The notes: a model not told the origin generated them from the letters alone. Counted from the first letter of the stretch, positions 1-7,716 are shown. The stretch: 22,204 nucleotides of DNA from Gammaproteobacteria bacterium (GCA_030431185.1 JAUIJO010000011.1:1-22204); one strand, 5' to 3'. Program-made: numbers and translations.

Positions 1-1
1 G

Positions 2-1165
2 GCCGGCGCCTACGCCACGGTGACGCGCAAGGGCGAGACCATCGTCGGCGTCGCGATCGCGACGGCCCTGATGCCGCCGCTGGCGGTGACCGGCTTCGGC
101 ATCGCCGTGGGCAACATGAGCATCGCCGGCGGCGCCGGCTTCCTGTTCATGACCAACCTGCTCGCGATCGCGCTGTCGGTGACCATCATGGCGCGCTGGT
201 ACGGCTTCGGCCGCGAGGACTCGCCCAAGCAGACCGCCGCGCAGGCGGCGGTGATCGTCACCACCTTCGTGCTGCTGTCGATCCCGCTGGGCGTGGCCCT
301 GCGCGACATCGCCGCGCGCGGCCTGGCCGAGCGCAGCGTGCGTACCGTCCTCGACGACGCCGCCCGCGAGGTCAACGGACGCATCACCACGCTGCGGGTG
401 GACCGCAACAACGAGACCGTGCTGGTCGACGCGGTATTGCTGACACCCAGGAGCCGGCCCGACCTTGCGCTCCAGATCGAACGCAGCCTGGAGGACGAGC
501 TCGGCCGACCCGTACGCGTCGAACTCCGCGAAGTGCTGACCGCCAACGACGCCGAACTCGCCCGCAACAAGGCCAACCTCGCCCAGTTGCGCGAGAGCGT
601 GCTGCGCCTGCAGAGCGCGCAGCGCAACGACGGTGCGTCACGGCAGGCCGACGCGGCGGCGATCAGCGCGCTGGAGAAACGCGCGCTCGCCCACTTCGGC
701 GCCTTCGACGTGCTCGATGCCGGGCGCCAGGCGCGCTGGCGGCTGAGTCCACGCGCGGGCCTGGACATCGCGGCGGCCCGCCAGCTGGAGTCGTCGATGC
801 GGGCCGAGGGCAGCGATGCCAGCGACGTCGCGCGCATCGAGGTCGTCCCGGCCTTCCAGGGCCTGCCGATGCTGCACTTCGCCGACGACAGCAGCGAGGT
901 GGACGCCCGCGCCGCGACCACCCTCGACGACATCGCCTGGGCCCTGCAGCGCTGGCAGTACGGGCGCGTCGACGTGCTCGGCCATGCCGGCGGCGACATC
1001 GCCCTGGCGCAGGCGCGCGCGGACGTCGTCGCCCAGGCGCTGCGCGGCCGCGGGCTGGACGTCGTCAACGCCTCGGCAGCGGATCGCTCCACCTCGCGCC
1101 AACTGGTCGCCGAGCGGGGTCGCGATGCCATCCGCGTGGTGGAAGTCGCCCCGGTCGTACGCTGA
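2..1165 (+). CDS. DUF389 membrane protein with C-terminal OmpA-like domain (5' end missing)
   Basis: The reading frame is open from base 2, so the gene enters from the left; 387 residues are visible. The first ~95 residues carry three hydrophobic stretches (starting VGVAIATALMPPLAV, FLFMTNLLAIALSV and AAVIVTTFVLLSIPL), with the sequence style of the DUF389/TIGR00341 inner-membrane family. A soluble, probably periplasmic region follows, with a possible coiled coil near ELARNKANLAQLRESVLRLQ. The last ~100 residues (from PMLHFADDSSEVD) resemble an OmpA-like peptidoglycan-binding fold, including LGHAGGDIALAQARADVV. The usual GHTD motif reads GHAG, so the aspartate that contacts diaminopimelate appears lost. 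The function of DUF389 proteins is unknown. The gene converges on the lipoprotein gene at 1198. The family call is fairly sure; the OmpA-like assignment is by motif only. Confidence 0.8.
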   Translation, partial: AGAYATVTRKGETIVGVAIATALMPPLAVTGFGIAVGNMSIAGGAGFLFMTNLLAIALSVTIMARWYGFGREDSPKQTAAQAAVIVTTFVLLSIPLGVALRDIAARGLAERSVRTVLDDAAREVNGRITTLRVDRNNETVLVDAVLLTPRSRPDLALQIERSLEDELGRPVRVELREVLTANDAELARNKANLAQLRESVLRLQSAQRNDGASRQADAAAISALEKRALAHFGAFDVLDAGRQARWRLSPRAGLDIAAARQLESSMRAEGSDASDVARIEVVPAFQGLPMLHFADDSSEVDARAATTLDDIAWALQRWQYGRVDVLGHAGGDIALAQARADVVAQALRGRGLDVVNASAADRSTSRQLVAERGRDAIRVVEVAPVVR

Positions 1166-1197
1166 GCGCCCGGGCCGCGGCCGCCGCCCTGCCGCAC

Positions 1198-1641
1198 TCA
1201 TCCGGTCGGTTCGGCAGGCCCCGCGTGGCGGGCCAGTTCCGGCGGCGGCGGCTCCAGGCACGCGGCCGTGATCGTGCCGGGTCGCTCGCGCACGCAATGG
1301 CGGAAGTCCAGCGGAAGGCCGTCGATGTCACGCCGTTCGCCCACGGCCAGGTCGAAACGCGCCGTGGGTGCGGCATCGGCGTCGCACGCGATCACGTCGC
1401 CCACGATCGCCATGGCGAGCGGACCGCAAGCCCCGCCGAACACGGCGTAATGGCACTCGCCGCTCGCGCTGGCCAGGCACTCGAAGCGGGCGCTGCCGGG
1501 CTGGGACTCGGTGCGGCTGTGGAAGCGGGCGGCGCCGTCGATGTCCTCGCGCAGGACCACGGTGGTGCCATGCCCGCCGCTGCAGGCCGTGGCCAGCAGG
1601 AGCACGCAGAGCGACAGCGGTAACGTGGTGATGGAACGCAT
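1198..1641 (-). CDS. small putative lipoprotein
   Basis: 147 residues. The N-terminus MRSITTLPLSLCVLLLATAC is a lipoprotein signal peptide, with predicted lipidated Cys20 in a LATAC box, so the mature protein should be membrane anchored and face the periplasm. Four further cysteines are present (ECLAS, GECHY, GGACG, RHCVRE and TAACLE regions supply them), suggesting disulfides. I recognise no domain, and the C-terminal tail is proline-rich (LEPPPPELARH). It lies 66 bp downstream of the LytTR response-regulator gene on the same strand and may be the last gene of that operon or a regulated target. High GC3 codon use supports it as a real gene. The function is unknown. Confidence 0.65.
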   Translation of the reverse strand: MRSITTLPLSLCVLLLATACSGGHGTTVVLREDIDGAARFHSRTESQPGSARFECLASASGECHYAVFGGACGPLAMAIVGDVIACDADAAPTARFDLAVGERRDIDGLPLDFRHCVRERPGTITAACLEPPPPELARHAGPAEPTG

Positions 1642-1707
1642 GGTCGAATCCTTCCTGTTGCGGGCGTGGCGGCGGCGGGCGGCATCGCCCGTCGCCGCGA
1701 TGCGGAC

Positions 1708-2493
1708 TTACATGTGCTTGAACAAGGCCATGAACGGCGCACTGACCGGCAGGGTTTCGTCCCGCTGGCGCAGGCGCAGGGTGCCGCGGCCGCTGTCGTC
1801 GCGGACGACGGCGGCGACCGCCCGCAGGTTGACGATCGTCGATCGATGCACCTGCTTGAACACCGCGGGGTCGAGCACCTGCAGCAGCTCGCGGATGGGC
1901 TTGCGGATCAGCGCCTCGCCCTCGGCGGTGACCACCACGGTGTACTTGTGGTCGGCGCGGAAGTAGGCGACGTCGTCGACCAGGATCAGGCGCGTCTCGC
2001 GGCCGGCGCTGGCGGTGATCCAGGTCAGCGGCTCGTCCGGCGCCAGCTTGCCGCCGGCCTGCAGGCGCGCGGCCAGTGCATCGATCAGGCCGCTGTCCAG
2101 CTGCGCCGATGGGGCCGCTTGCAGGCGTTGCACCGTGGTCGCCAGGCGCGCGGCGTCGAGCGGTTTCAGCAGGTAGTCCACCGCGCCGTGCTCGAAGGCT
2201 TCGATCGCATACTGGTCGAAGGCGGTGATGAACACGATCCGCGTCGCCGGGCTGGCCTCGGCGGCCGCGGCCGCGACGTCCAGGCCGGTCAGGCCGGGCA
2301 TGCGGATGTCGAGGAACGCGACGTCGGGCTGGAACTCGCTGATCGCATCGATGGCCTCGGCGCCGTCCTCGCACTCGGCGACGATCTCCAGGTCCGGCCA
2401 GGCGGCCAGCAACTGCTCGACCATCGACTCGCGCAGCAGGGCTTCGTCCTCGGCGACGATCGCGGTATGGCGGGCAGCGCGCGGCTCAGTCAT
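1708..2493 (-). CDS. LytTR-family response regulator
   Basis: 261 residues, the usual size for an AlgR/LytR-type regulator. Residues ~8-125 form a receiver domain: acidic pocket EDE at 15-17, phospho-acceptor Asp62 in FLDIRMPG, the later TAFDQYA switch and LLKPLDAARL with its conserved Lys. Residues ~160-261 form a LytTR DNA-binding domain (VDDVAYFRADHKYTVVV, FKQVHRSTIVNLRAV). It should be phosphorylated by the kinase encoded immediately upstream; the two genes overlap by 8 bp, so translation is probably coupled. The alternative start (a GTG or TTG further upstream) would lie deeper in the kinase gene. Its target genes cannot be read from this window; the lipoprotein gene just downstream is one candidate. 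The family call is confident. Confidence 0.93.
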   Translation of the reverse strand: MTEPRAARHTAIVAEDEALLRESMVEQLLAAWPDLEIVAECEDGAEAIDAISEFQPDVAFLDIRMPGLTGLDVAAAAAEASPATRIVFITAFDQYAIEAFEHGAVDYLLKPLDAARLATTVQRLQAAPSAQLDSGLIDALAARLQAGGKLAPDEPLTWITASAGRETRLILVDDVAYFRADHKYTVVVTAEGEALIRKPIRELLQVLDPAVFKQVHRSTIVNLRAVAAVVRDDSGRGTLRLRQRDETLPVSAPFMALFKHM

Positions 2494-3787
2494 GGCGTGC
2501 CTCCACGTCCGTGGCGGGGCGCGGGCCCGGCGTCGGCGGCGGGCTGGCCAGCGGCAGGGTGATCGTCGCGGCGACGCCCTGCGGGAAGTTCGCCACCACC
2601 GACAGTTGCGCGAGCTCGCCGTAGAGCAGGCGCAGGCGCTCGCGCACGTTCTTCAGGCCGATGCCGGTGCCACTGGTCTGGCGGCGCGTCTCCTCGGTGC
2701 CGAAGCCGATGCCGTCGTCGGCCACGGTCACGGCAAGCCGGCGCTCGCTGGCACGCGCCAGCAACCACACGGTGCCACCGCCGGGCTTGGGTTCCAGGCC
2801 GTGCTTGATGGCGTTCTCGACCAGGGTCTGCAGCATCATCGGCGGCACCGGGGTGCCGAACAGGTCGTCGGTGACGTCCACCTGCACCTGCAGGCGGGTG
2901 CCCATGCGCAGCTTGAGGATCTCCAGGTAGGCCTGCGAGCGCTCCAGCTCCTGCCCCAGGGTCGACATCGACTCGTCGGTGCGCGGCAGCGAGCGGCGCA
3001 GGTAGTCGATCAGGTGGCCGAGCATGATGTCGGCGCGTTGCGGGTCGTGCCGGGTCAGTACCTGGGCGCTCGCCAGGGTGTTGTAGAGGAAATGCGGTTC
3101 CACCTGCGCATGCAGCAGGCTCAGCTTGGCCACGGTCAACTCCTTCTCGGTCCGGGTCTGGTGCACCGCCTCGCGTTCGCGACGGCGACGCTCGGCGACG
3201 CGACGGGTGATCGCACGGGTGATGGCTTCGGCGGTGTCGAAGTTGCTGCCGTCGTCGACGCGGAACCAGTCGGCCCAGGCGTCGCTCTCGGGTTCGCAGA
3301 GGATGGTGGCGCGACTGCTGCCGTCGCCCGGTACCAGGGTCGCGACGACGCGGCCGCAGGACGCGCGCACCAGGGTGTCGAGGAACTCCAGCGTGCGTGC
3401 GACCCAGCCATCGCCGGCCGGGGCGAGCGATTGCATGCGGGCGCGGACCTGCAGGCTGTCGCGGGCGCTGTCGACATGCGCGACGCCGGGCAGCTCGCGG
3501 ATGGCCGCATCCAGCAGCTCGAACGCCTCGTCGGCGTCCAGCGGGATCTCGACCTGGCGCCGCTGGCGGCTCGACACGCTGCCGGCGTCGACTTCGCCGG
3601 CCACCATCCGCACCCGCCGCAGGTGGGACAGTCCCAGCGAGGCGACCGCGACCGCGGCGATGAAGAAGAACAGGAAGAACGGCATGACGTCCGGCAACGG
3701 CAACGAGTCCCAGAGGATCGTCAGCACCAGGAACAGGGCGCCCCAGGCCAGGACGCGTCGTGCGATGAAGAAAAAGCCGAAACTCAT
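2486..3787 (-). CDS. LytS/YehU-type sensor histidine kinase
   Basis: 433 residues. Two predicted membrane helices lie near the N-terminus (VLAWGALFLVLTILW and PFFLFFFIAAVAVASLGL), followed by a ~150-residue cytoplasmic sensor or linker region. The His_kinase (PF06580-type) core has LLHAQVEPHFLYNTL with phospho-acceptor His232, then the HATPase domain with LVENAIKHGLEP (N box), VADDGIGFG (G1) and GTGIGLKNVRERLRLLYG (G2). This class is membrane bound and partners with LytTR regulators, which is exactly the downstream neighbour. The short periplasmic loop (DSLPLPDV) leaves little room for an extracellular ligand site, so sensing may happen within the membrane or cytoplasm. It has a 144-bp gap from the WYL gene upstream. 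The call is strong. Confidence 0.93.
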   Translation of the reverse strand: MSFGFFFIARRVLAWGALFLVLTILWDSLPLPDVMPFFLFFFIAAVAVASLGLSHLRRVRMVAGEVDAGSVSSRQRRQVEIPLDADEAFELLDAAIRELPGVAHVDSARDSLQVRARMQSLAPAGDGWVARTLEFLDTLVRASCGRVVATLVPGDGSSRATILCEPESDAWADWFRVDDGSNFDTAEAITRAITRRVAERRRREREAVHQTRTEKELTVAKLSLLHAQVEPHFLYNTLASAQVLTRHDPQRADIMLGHLIDYLRRSLPRTDESMSTLGQELERSQAYLEILKLRMGTRLQVQVDVTDDLFGTPVPPMMLQTLVENAIKHGLEPKPGGGTVWLLARASERRLAVTVADDGIGFGTEETRRQTSGTGIGLKNVRERLRLLYGELAQLSVVANFPQGVAATITLPLASPPPTPGPRPATDVEARHD

Positions 3788-3931
3788 GGAAGCGGGCCGT
3801 TGCGTGGGATGGGACGAGCATAGCCAGCGCCCCGGCGAGCGGAAGGGGCCAGGCGACGAAGCCCGGAGCCGGGCGACGAAACAGGGGATGCGCGGAACGA
3901 AGCGAGGGTTGCATCGGGCCCAGGGCCGGCC

Positions 3932-4630
3932 TCAGCGCTGGCGTTGCTCCCGCGGTACGCCCAGGCTGTCGAGGTAGGCCGTCAGGCCCCGGGCGGGATC
4001 GTCGGGGTATCCGACCCCGGTGTCCTGCCAGCCGATGATCCGGTCCGGCCGGAAGTTGCGGAACGCCTCCCGCAGGCGGCACCAGGCGCCCAGCGTCCAG
4101 CTGCCGCCCCAGAACGCCAGGCACAGCGGCTCGATCTCGCGCTGGGTGGACTGCCCCCCTTCGTCGCGGTAGTCCAGCGCCAGCACCCGCCGCGCGTGGA
4201 TGGCCTCGTGCAGGCCATCGATCAGGCCGCTGTTCTCCAGGCGTTCGACCTCCGGCGCGAAGATGCGGGTGCGGTCCGCGGTGGCGGCCAGTTCCGGCGG
4301 CAGCACGGCCTCGATCTTCAGCAAGGCCGATGTCGCGCTGCGACCGAGTCGCACGCCGCCGAAGGCCCGCACGAAGCGGGTGCCGACGATCAGGGCTTCG
4401 AGTTCGTCGGGCGTGAACATCAGCGGCGGGATGTCCGCGCCCTTGCGCAACAGGTAGCCCACGCCGGCCTCGCCCTCGATGGGCACGCCGGAACGCTGCA
4501 GGTCGGCGACGTCGCGGTAGACCGTGCGCAGCGACACTTCCAGCGTCTGTGCGAGCTGGTGCGCGGTGATGGCTCGGCGGCGGCCACGCAGGGCATGGAT
4601 CAGCAGGAACAGGCGGTCGGCGCGGCGCAT
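3932..4630 (-). CDS. WYL-domain transcriptional regulator (YafY type)
   Basis: 232 residues. The N-terminus MRRADRLFLLIHAL begins a helix-turn-helix of the HTH_11/DeoR-like type (ITAHQLAQTLEVSLRTVYRDV, with RTVYRDV typical of the recognition helix), followed by a wing (GVPIEGEAGVGYLLR). Residues ~135-195 form a WYL domain (LDYRDEGG, FWGGSWTLGAWCRLREAFRNF). Such regulators bind a ligand or nucleic acid through WYL and usually act as repressors or activators of nearby genes. The start fits the family consensus exactly, even though it overlaps the preceding small ORF by 31 bp. Whether it governs the kinase-regulator pair downstream or the small ORFs upstream cannot be told from the sequence. Confidence 0.92.
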   Translation of the reverse strand: MRRADRLFLLIHALRGRRRAITAHQLAQTLEVSLRTVYRDVADLQRSGVPIEGEAGVGYLLRKGADIPPLMFTPDELEALIVGTRFVRAFGGVRLGRSATSALLKIEAVLPPELAATADRTRIFAPEVERLENSGLIDGLHEAIHARRVLALDYRDEGGQSTQREIEPLCLAFWGGSWTLGAWCRLREAFRNFRPDRIIGWQDTGVGYPDDPARGLTAYLDSLGVPREQRQR

Positions 4631-4947
4631 GGGGCATCTTCGCAGGCAGGAAGGGCCGGCTCAAACGCGGCGCGTCGCAGGCCGGGCCGGTGGCCCGGGG
4701 TGATGGCCATGGGGGATGCGCCCGTGCGCGGGGCTTCGATCAAGGGACGAACCTGGACGATCCCGAGCATGCCGGGGCGCTCCCGCGACTCGGCCGACTC
4801 GCGCTCGCACCGCTCGACGAGGGTGTCGCGCACGCGGGGCCGCAGGGTGTGCGGCCGCGGCTCGACCGCGGCATCGGGCCAGGCGGCGACGCGTACGGGA
4901 TTGGACGCGGCGGCAGCATCGAACGGCGCTTGCACGGACGCCTTCAT
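4600..4947 (-). CDS. possible small protein, unknown (downstream partner of coupled pair)
   Basis: Candidate ORF of 115 residues starting MKASVQAPFDAAAAS and ending in PTACSC. Its ATG overlaps the stop of the ORF at 4944-5135 as ATGA, a typical translational-coupling arrangement, and its 3' end overlaps the WYL regulator start by 31 bp on the same strand. Codon choice is GC3-rich like neighbouring genes. The composition (many Ala, Arg and Pro, no clear secondary-structure pattern, several cysteines at the C-terminus) is unremarkable and no family is recognised. It could be a chance open frame in GC-rich DNA; the coupling geometry is the main support. Confidence 0.35.
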   Translation of the reverse strand: MKASVQAPFDAAAASNPVRVAAWPDAAVEPRPHTLRPRVRDTLVERCERESAESRERPGMLGIVQVRPLIEAPRTGASPMAITPGHRPGLRRAAFEPALPACEDAPCAAPTACSC

Positions 4948-5135
4948 GCGGTCGCCCCCTGTTGCGTACATGCGCCGGGTACCTCCGGCATCGCGGCGGC
5001 CGGCGTCGCTTCGGCGATGCGGGGCGTCGGCCAGGTGCCCACCGGCACCAGCGCGTGCGCGCCCTGGGCCATGCTCGTGGCGGCGGCGTCGAGGCCGCGC
5101 CGGAAGTGCCGCCAACTGTCTTCGATCCGTCCCAT
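4944..5135 (-). CDS. possible small protein, unknown (upstream partner of coupled pair)
   Basis: Candidate ORF of 63 residues beginning MGRIEDSWRHFRRGLDAAAT. A GGGAG sequence lies about 8 nt before the ATG and could serve as ribosome binding site. The first ~25 residues could form an amphipathic helix; the rest is rich in Ala, Pro and Thr with one Cys. It ends in an ATGA overlap with the next ORF. In-frame extension to 5267 exists but lacks a better start. No family is recognised. This is the best candidate in an otherwise gene-poor stretch; the alternative is random open frame. Confidence 0.4.
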   Translation of the reverse strand: MGRIEDSWRHFRRGLDAAATSMAQGAHALVPVGTWPTPRIAEATPAAAMPEVPGACTQQGATA

Positions 5136-5481
5136 GTCCCGAGCTCCCACGCCGTGCTGATCGCACCGGTACAGCCTGCGCGGGTGCTGCTGCCAACCTG
5201 ATGTCAGCAATGCGGGACGTCGTGCCCGCCGTCTGGCTGGCGGCTGAACCGCGCCGCGTGTCATCACGCGGCCGCTGCATGCGATGCCCGACCATTCGCG
5301 CCCACGGTCATCCGGGCAGCGCGCGTCGCGGGCCCGTCAGCCCGCCGGTCCAGACCGGTAACGCGTCTTCCAGCGGGCATCGATGAACCCCTTCCAACCG
5401 ACCCGCCACCGTCATCGCGTGGGCAAACCGCTGTCATCCGCGGTGGCCAGACTGCGCGGGTCGCCCACGCCGTCTCACGCC
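5136..5481. other. intergenic stretch without convincing gene
   Basis: About 345 bp between the minus-strand small ORF pair and the plus-strand gene at 5512. Short open frames occur on both strands but none has a recognisable product or ribosome binding site. It probably holds divergent promoters; I could not pick out a convincing -35/-10 pair. Confidence 0.4.
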
Positions 5482-5511
5482 ATGACACCTGCCTCCCCCA
5501 TCGTGAACCGC

Positions 5512-5817
5512 ATGTACACCCATCCCGATTCCCTGCGCGAAGCCCTTGCCCGCGCCGAAACCACGTTCGCCGAAGTCCTCGACCGCGCCGGTCGCGGCCT
5601 GGACCCCCTGTTCGAACGCCGCCTGGACCAGCACCAGCGCCAGTTGCGCGCGCTGCTGGGCGAGGATGCCGACGTCGCCAGCGATGCGATCGACGCCGCC
5701 AAGCGCGTCATCGGTGCCGCAGACCCCGGCGCGCCGCTGCTGATGCTGGCCATGGCGCGCGAGACCCTGGCGAGCACCGTGCGTCGCCACCTGTCGATGG
5801 TGCGCGAGGCGGCCTGA
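5512..5817 (+). CDS. small helical protein of unknown function
   Basis: 101 residues from MYTHPDSLREALARAETTFA; in-frame upstream starts at 5482 (MTPASPIVNRM) and 5383 are possible but add low-complexity sequence. The predicted protein is almost wholly alpha-helical, charged and soluble, with no signal peptide or membrane segment and no cysteine. I do not recognise a family. Support for a real gene: GC3-rich codon use and a strong rho-independent terminator whose stem begins at the stop codon (5813-5836). It is followed by fbp on the same strand but separated from it by that terminator, so the two are probably transcribed separately. Confidence 0.6.
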   Translation: MYTHPDSLREALARAETTFAEVLDRAGRGLDPLFERRLDQHQRQLRALLGEDADVASDAIDAAKRVIGAADPGAPLLMLAMARETLASTVRRHLSMVREAA

Positions 5818-5836
5818 CAGCGTTGTCAGGGTTTTT
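5813..5836 (+). terminator. rho-independent terminator after the small helical protein gene
   Basis: CCTGACA (5813-5819), loop GCGT, TGTCAGG (5824-5830), then G and five T. The TGA stop codon of the preceding gene (5815-5817) sits inside the left arm of the stem. The perfect 7-bp stem with a T tract is a clear factor-independent terminator for plus-strand transcription. Confidence 0.8.
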
Positions 5837-5921
5837 CCACGCATGTCCGGCGGTGAATGCAGCGGCGGAGCGCGGTTTCATCGGCGACAATGGCGCCCCC
5901 GTCGCCCGCCGTTCGCCTGCC

Positions 5922-6962
5922 ATGTCCCCGAACTCCGCCTCCCCGGTCTCCCTCACCCGCCACCTGCTCGAGGAGCAGCGCGCCGGCCGCATCAACGCCG
6001 ACCTGCGCCTGCTGATCGAAGTCGTGGCCCGCGCCTGCAAGTCGATCTCCATCGCGGTCGGCAAGGGCGCACTGGGCGGCGTGCTCGGTGATGCCGGCAC
6101 CGCCGGCGAGGCCAGCATCAACATCCAGGGGGAAGCGCAGAAAAAGCTCGACGTGCTCAGCAACGAGATCCTGATGGAGGCCAACGCCTGGGGCGGCCAC
6201 CTCGCCGGCCTTGCATCGGAGGAGATGGACCATTCGGTGCCGATCTCCGACGCGCAGCCGCGCGGCAACTACCTGCTCCTGTTCGACCCCCTGGACGGCA
6301 GCTCCAACATCGACGTCAACATCTCCGTCGGCACCATCTTCTCCGTGCTGCGCTGCCCCGAGGGTGTCGGCCAGCCCGGCGACGAACACTACCTGCAGCC
6401 GGGCACCGAACAGCTCGCCGCCGGCTACTGCACCTACGGGCCGAGCACGATGCTGGTGCTCACCATCGGCCACGGCACGCATGCCTTCACCCTCGACCGC
6501 GAGATCGGCAGCTTCGTGCTGACACAGCGGAGCATGACCATCCCCGAGGAAACGAAGGAATTCGCGGTCAACATGTCCAACCAGCGCTTCTGGGAAGCCC
6601 CGATGCAGGCCTACGTCGGCGATCTCCTGGCCGGCCAGGAAGGCCCGCGCGGCAAGGACTTCAACATGCGCTGGGTGGCCAGCATGGTCGCCGACGTCCA
6701 CCGCATCCTCACCCGCGGCGGCATCTTCAGCTACCCGCTCGACAGCAAGTGCGCGGCCAAGGGCGGCAAGCTGCGCCTGATGTACGAAGCCAACCCCATG
6801 GCCTTCCTCGTCGAACAGGCCGGCGGCGCCGCCAGCACCGGCCGCCAGCGCATGCTCGAGGTCCAGCCCACCGGCCTGCACCAGCGCGTGCCCGTGTTCC
6901 TGGGTTCGAAAGCCGAGGTCGAAGCCGCCGTGAAGTACCACGCCGAGCACGATGCCGGGTGA
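5922..6962 (+). CDS. fbp: class I fructose-1,6-bisphosphatase
   Basis: 346 residues from ATG 5922 (MSPNSASPVSLTRHLLEEQ). It hydrolyses fructose 1,6-bisphosphate to fructose 6-phosphate in gluconeogenesis, in the cytosol, using divalent metal ions. Diagnostic sequence: LFDPLDGSSNIDVN (from residue ~120), the metal-binding core of the family; LASEEMDHSV upstream of it; GGIFSYPLDSKCAAKGGKLR with the substrate-contacting Tyr and Lys; and EANPMAFLVEQAGGAAS near the C-terminus. Length is slightly above the usual ~330-340. A longer frame from 5823 would start inside the preceding terminator and is rejected. The stop codon TGA (6960-6962) is part of the first unit of a heptamer repeat array, so the last residues (HDAG) may have been altered by the array. 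Confidence 0.97.
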   Translation: MSPNSASPVSLTRHLLEEQRAGRINADLRLLIEVVARACKSISIAVGKGALGGVLGDAGTAGEASINIQGEAQKKLDVLSNEILMEANAWGGHLAGLASEEMDHSVPISDAQPRGNYLLLFDPLDGSSNIDVNISVGTIFSVLRCPEGVGQPGDEHYLQPGTEQLAAGYCTYGPSTMLVLTIGHGTHAFTLDREIGSFVLTQRSMTIPEETKEFAVNMSNQRFWEAPMQAYVGDLLAGQEGPRGKDFNMRWVASMVADVHRILTRGGIFSYPLDSKCAAKGGKLRLMYEANPMAFLVEQAGGAASTGRQRMLEVQPTGLHQRVPVFLGSKAEVEAAVKYHAEHDAG

Positions 6963-7153
6963 TTGGTGATTGGTGATTGGTGATTGGTGATTGGTGATTA
7001 GTGAGTGGTGATTAGTGAGTGGTGAGTGGTGAGTGGTGAGTGGTGAGTGGTGAGTGGTGAGTGGTGAGTGGTGAGTGGTGATTGGTGAGTGGTGATTGGT
7101 GAGCGGTGATTGGTGATTGGTGATTGGTGAGTGGTGAGTGGACGGTGGACGGT
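6958..7153. repeat. heptanucleotide tandem array, 26 units plus 2 degenerate
   Basis: Exactly 26 seven-base units run from 6958 to 7139 with no frame slip. The forms are GGTGATT, GGTGAGT, AGTGAGT and one GGTGAGC: six GGTGATT, a short mixed part, then a uniform block of eight GGTGAGT (7021-7076), then mixed units. Two GGACGGT units (7140-7153) look like decayed copies. The array begins at the fbp stop codon. On the minus strand all frames are open and read as repeats of SPITNHQ-like peptides, which explains long spurious ORFs here. A four-unit array of the same heptamer follows the permease gene at 16445. Confidence 0.95.
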
Positions 7154-7184
7154 TGCCGGCATCGCCTCCAAGCCCCCATCCCGG

Positions 7185-7276
7185 ATCGTAGGATGGGTAG
7201 CGCGAAGCAAAACCCATCATTTCGTCGCGGCCGCACGCGACGGTGGGCATCGCCTTCGGCTCGACCCACCCTACGG
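7185..7276 (+). repeat. 92-bp dispersed repeat A, copy 1
   Basis: Matches 7552-7643 at 89 of 92 positions. The ends are inverted (CGTAGGATGGGT against ACCCACCCTACG), and the interior has two smaller hairpins (GATGGGT..ACCCATC and GGTGGG..CCCACC). This looks like a non-coding, foldable miniature repeat of the REP/MITE sort. Confidence 0.9.
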
Positions 7277-7288
7277 CGCTGACACACG

Positions 7289-7320
7289 CGTAGGGCGCAA
7301 TAACCAACGGGCATTGCGCC
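7289..7320 (+). repeat. short dispersed repeat C, copy 1
   Basis: GTAGGGCGCAATAACC then GGGCATTGCGCC, an imperfect hairpin. The same element occurs in inverted orientation at 7506-7536, where the reverse complement reads GTAGGGTGCAATAAGCG and GTGCATTGCACC. Confidence 0.8.
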
Positions 7321-7417
7321 GAATGAAGTCCGAGCGCACTGCGCATGGTCTCCCGAGCCTTGCCGCCTCGGTAGACTAGGCACGCGTCCCGTGCGCACCC
7401 GGGACCGCGCAACCCAA

Positions 7418-7452
7418 CAAGCCGTCATCCCAGCGAACGCTGGGATCCAGCC
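7418..7452 (+). repeat. 35-bp dispersed repeat B with hairpin, copy 1
   Basis: Identical over 35 bp to 7717-7751. The core is a perfect hairpin ATCCCAGC-GAAC-GCTGGGAT (7427-7446). This hairpin family is widespread in Xanthomonadaceae intergenic DNA (from memory, not searched). Confidence 0.9.
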
Positions 7453-7505
7453 CTTGGCTTTTCTCCGGTACACCCGGCAACACACCGCCCCTCCCCCTCA
7501 CACAC

Positions 7506-7536
7506 GGTGCAATGCACTTCGCTTATTGCACCCTAC
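7506..7536 (-). repeat. short dispersed repeat C, copy 2 (inverted)
   Basis: Reverse-complement counterpart of 7289-7320. The two copies flank the DNA between repeat B copy 1 and repeat A copy 2. Confidence 0.8.
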
Positions 7537-7551
7537 AGGTCCGGCCGCCTG

Positions 7552-7643
7552 ATCGTAGGATGGGTAGCGCGAAGCAAAACCCATCATGTCGCCGCGGCCG
7601 CACGCGACGGTGGGTATCGCCTTCGGCTCGACCCACCCTACGG
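7552..7643 (+). repeat. 92-bp dispersed repeat A, copy 2
   Basis: Three substitutions relative to 7185-7276, same orientation, same inverted ends. The few differences suggest recent duplication or homogenisation. Confidence 0.9.
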
Positions 7644-7716
7644 CCCTGCCATGTCCGCAGTCCGGGCAAGCGCCCCGCGCGCACCTGGACGTCATCCCCA
7701 CCCTCCCCTCATCCCC

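Noticed and set aside
3788..3931. Hairpin GCCCGG-AG-CCGGGC as terminator of the WYL gene
   Set aside because: Only a 6-bp stem with a two-base loop and no T tract; too weak to call.
2490..4664. A 724-codon minus-strand open frame spanning the kinase and WYL genes
   Set aside because: Shadow frame in GC-rich DNA; the products in the other frame have clear kinase and WYL motifs.
6958..7139. CRISPR-like appearance of the tandem repeat
   Set aside because: The period is 7 bp with no spacers and no cas genes nearby.
5826..7412. Long minus-strand open frame with repeated SPITNHQ-like peptides
   Set aside because: It is the complement of fbp plus the heptamer array; the array is open in all reverse frames because the 7-bp unit has no reverse stop. 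No family match, and fbp is secure on the other strand.
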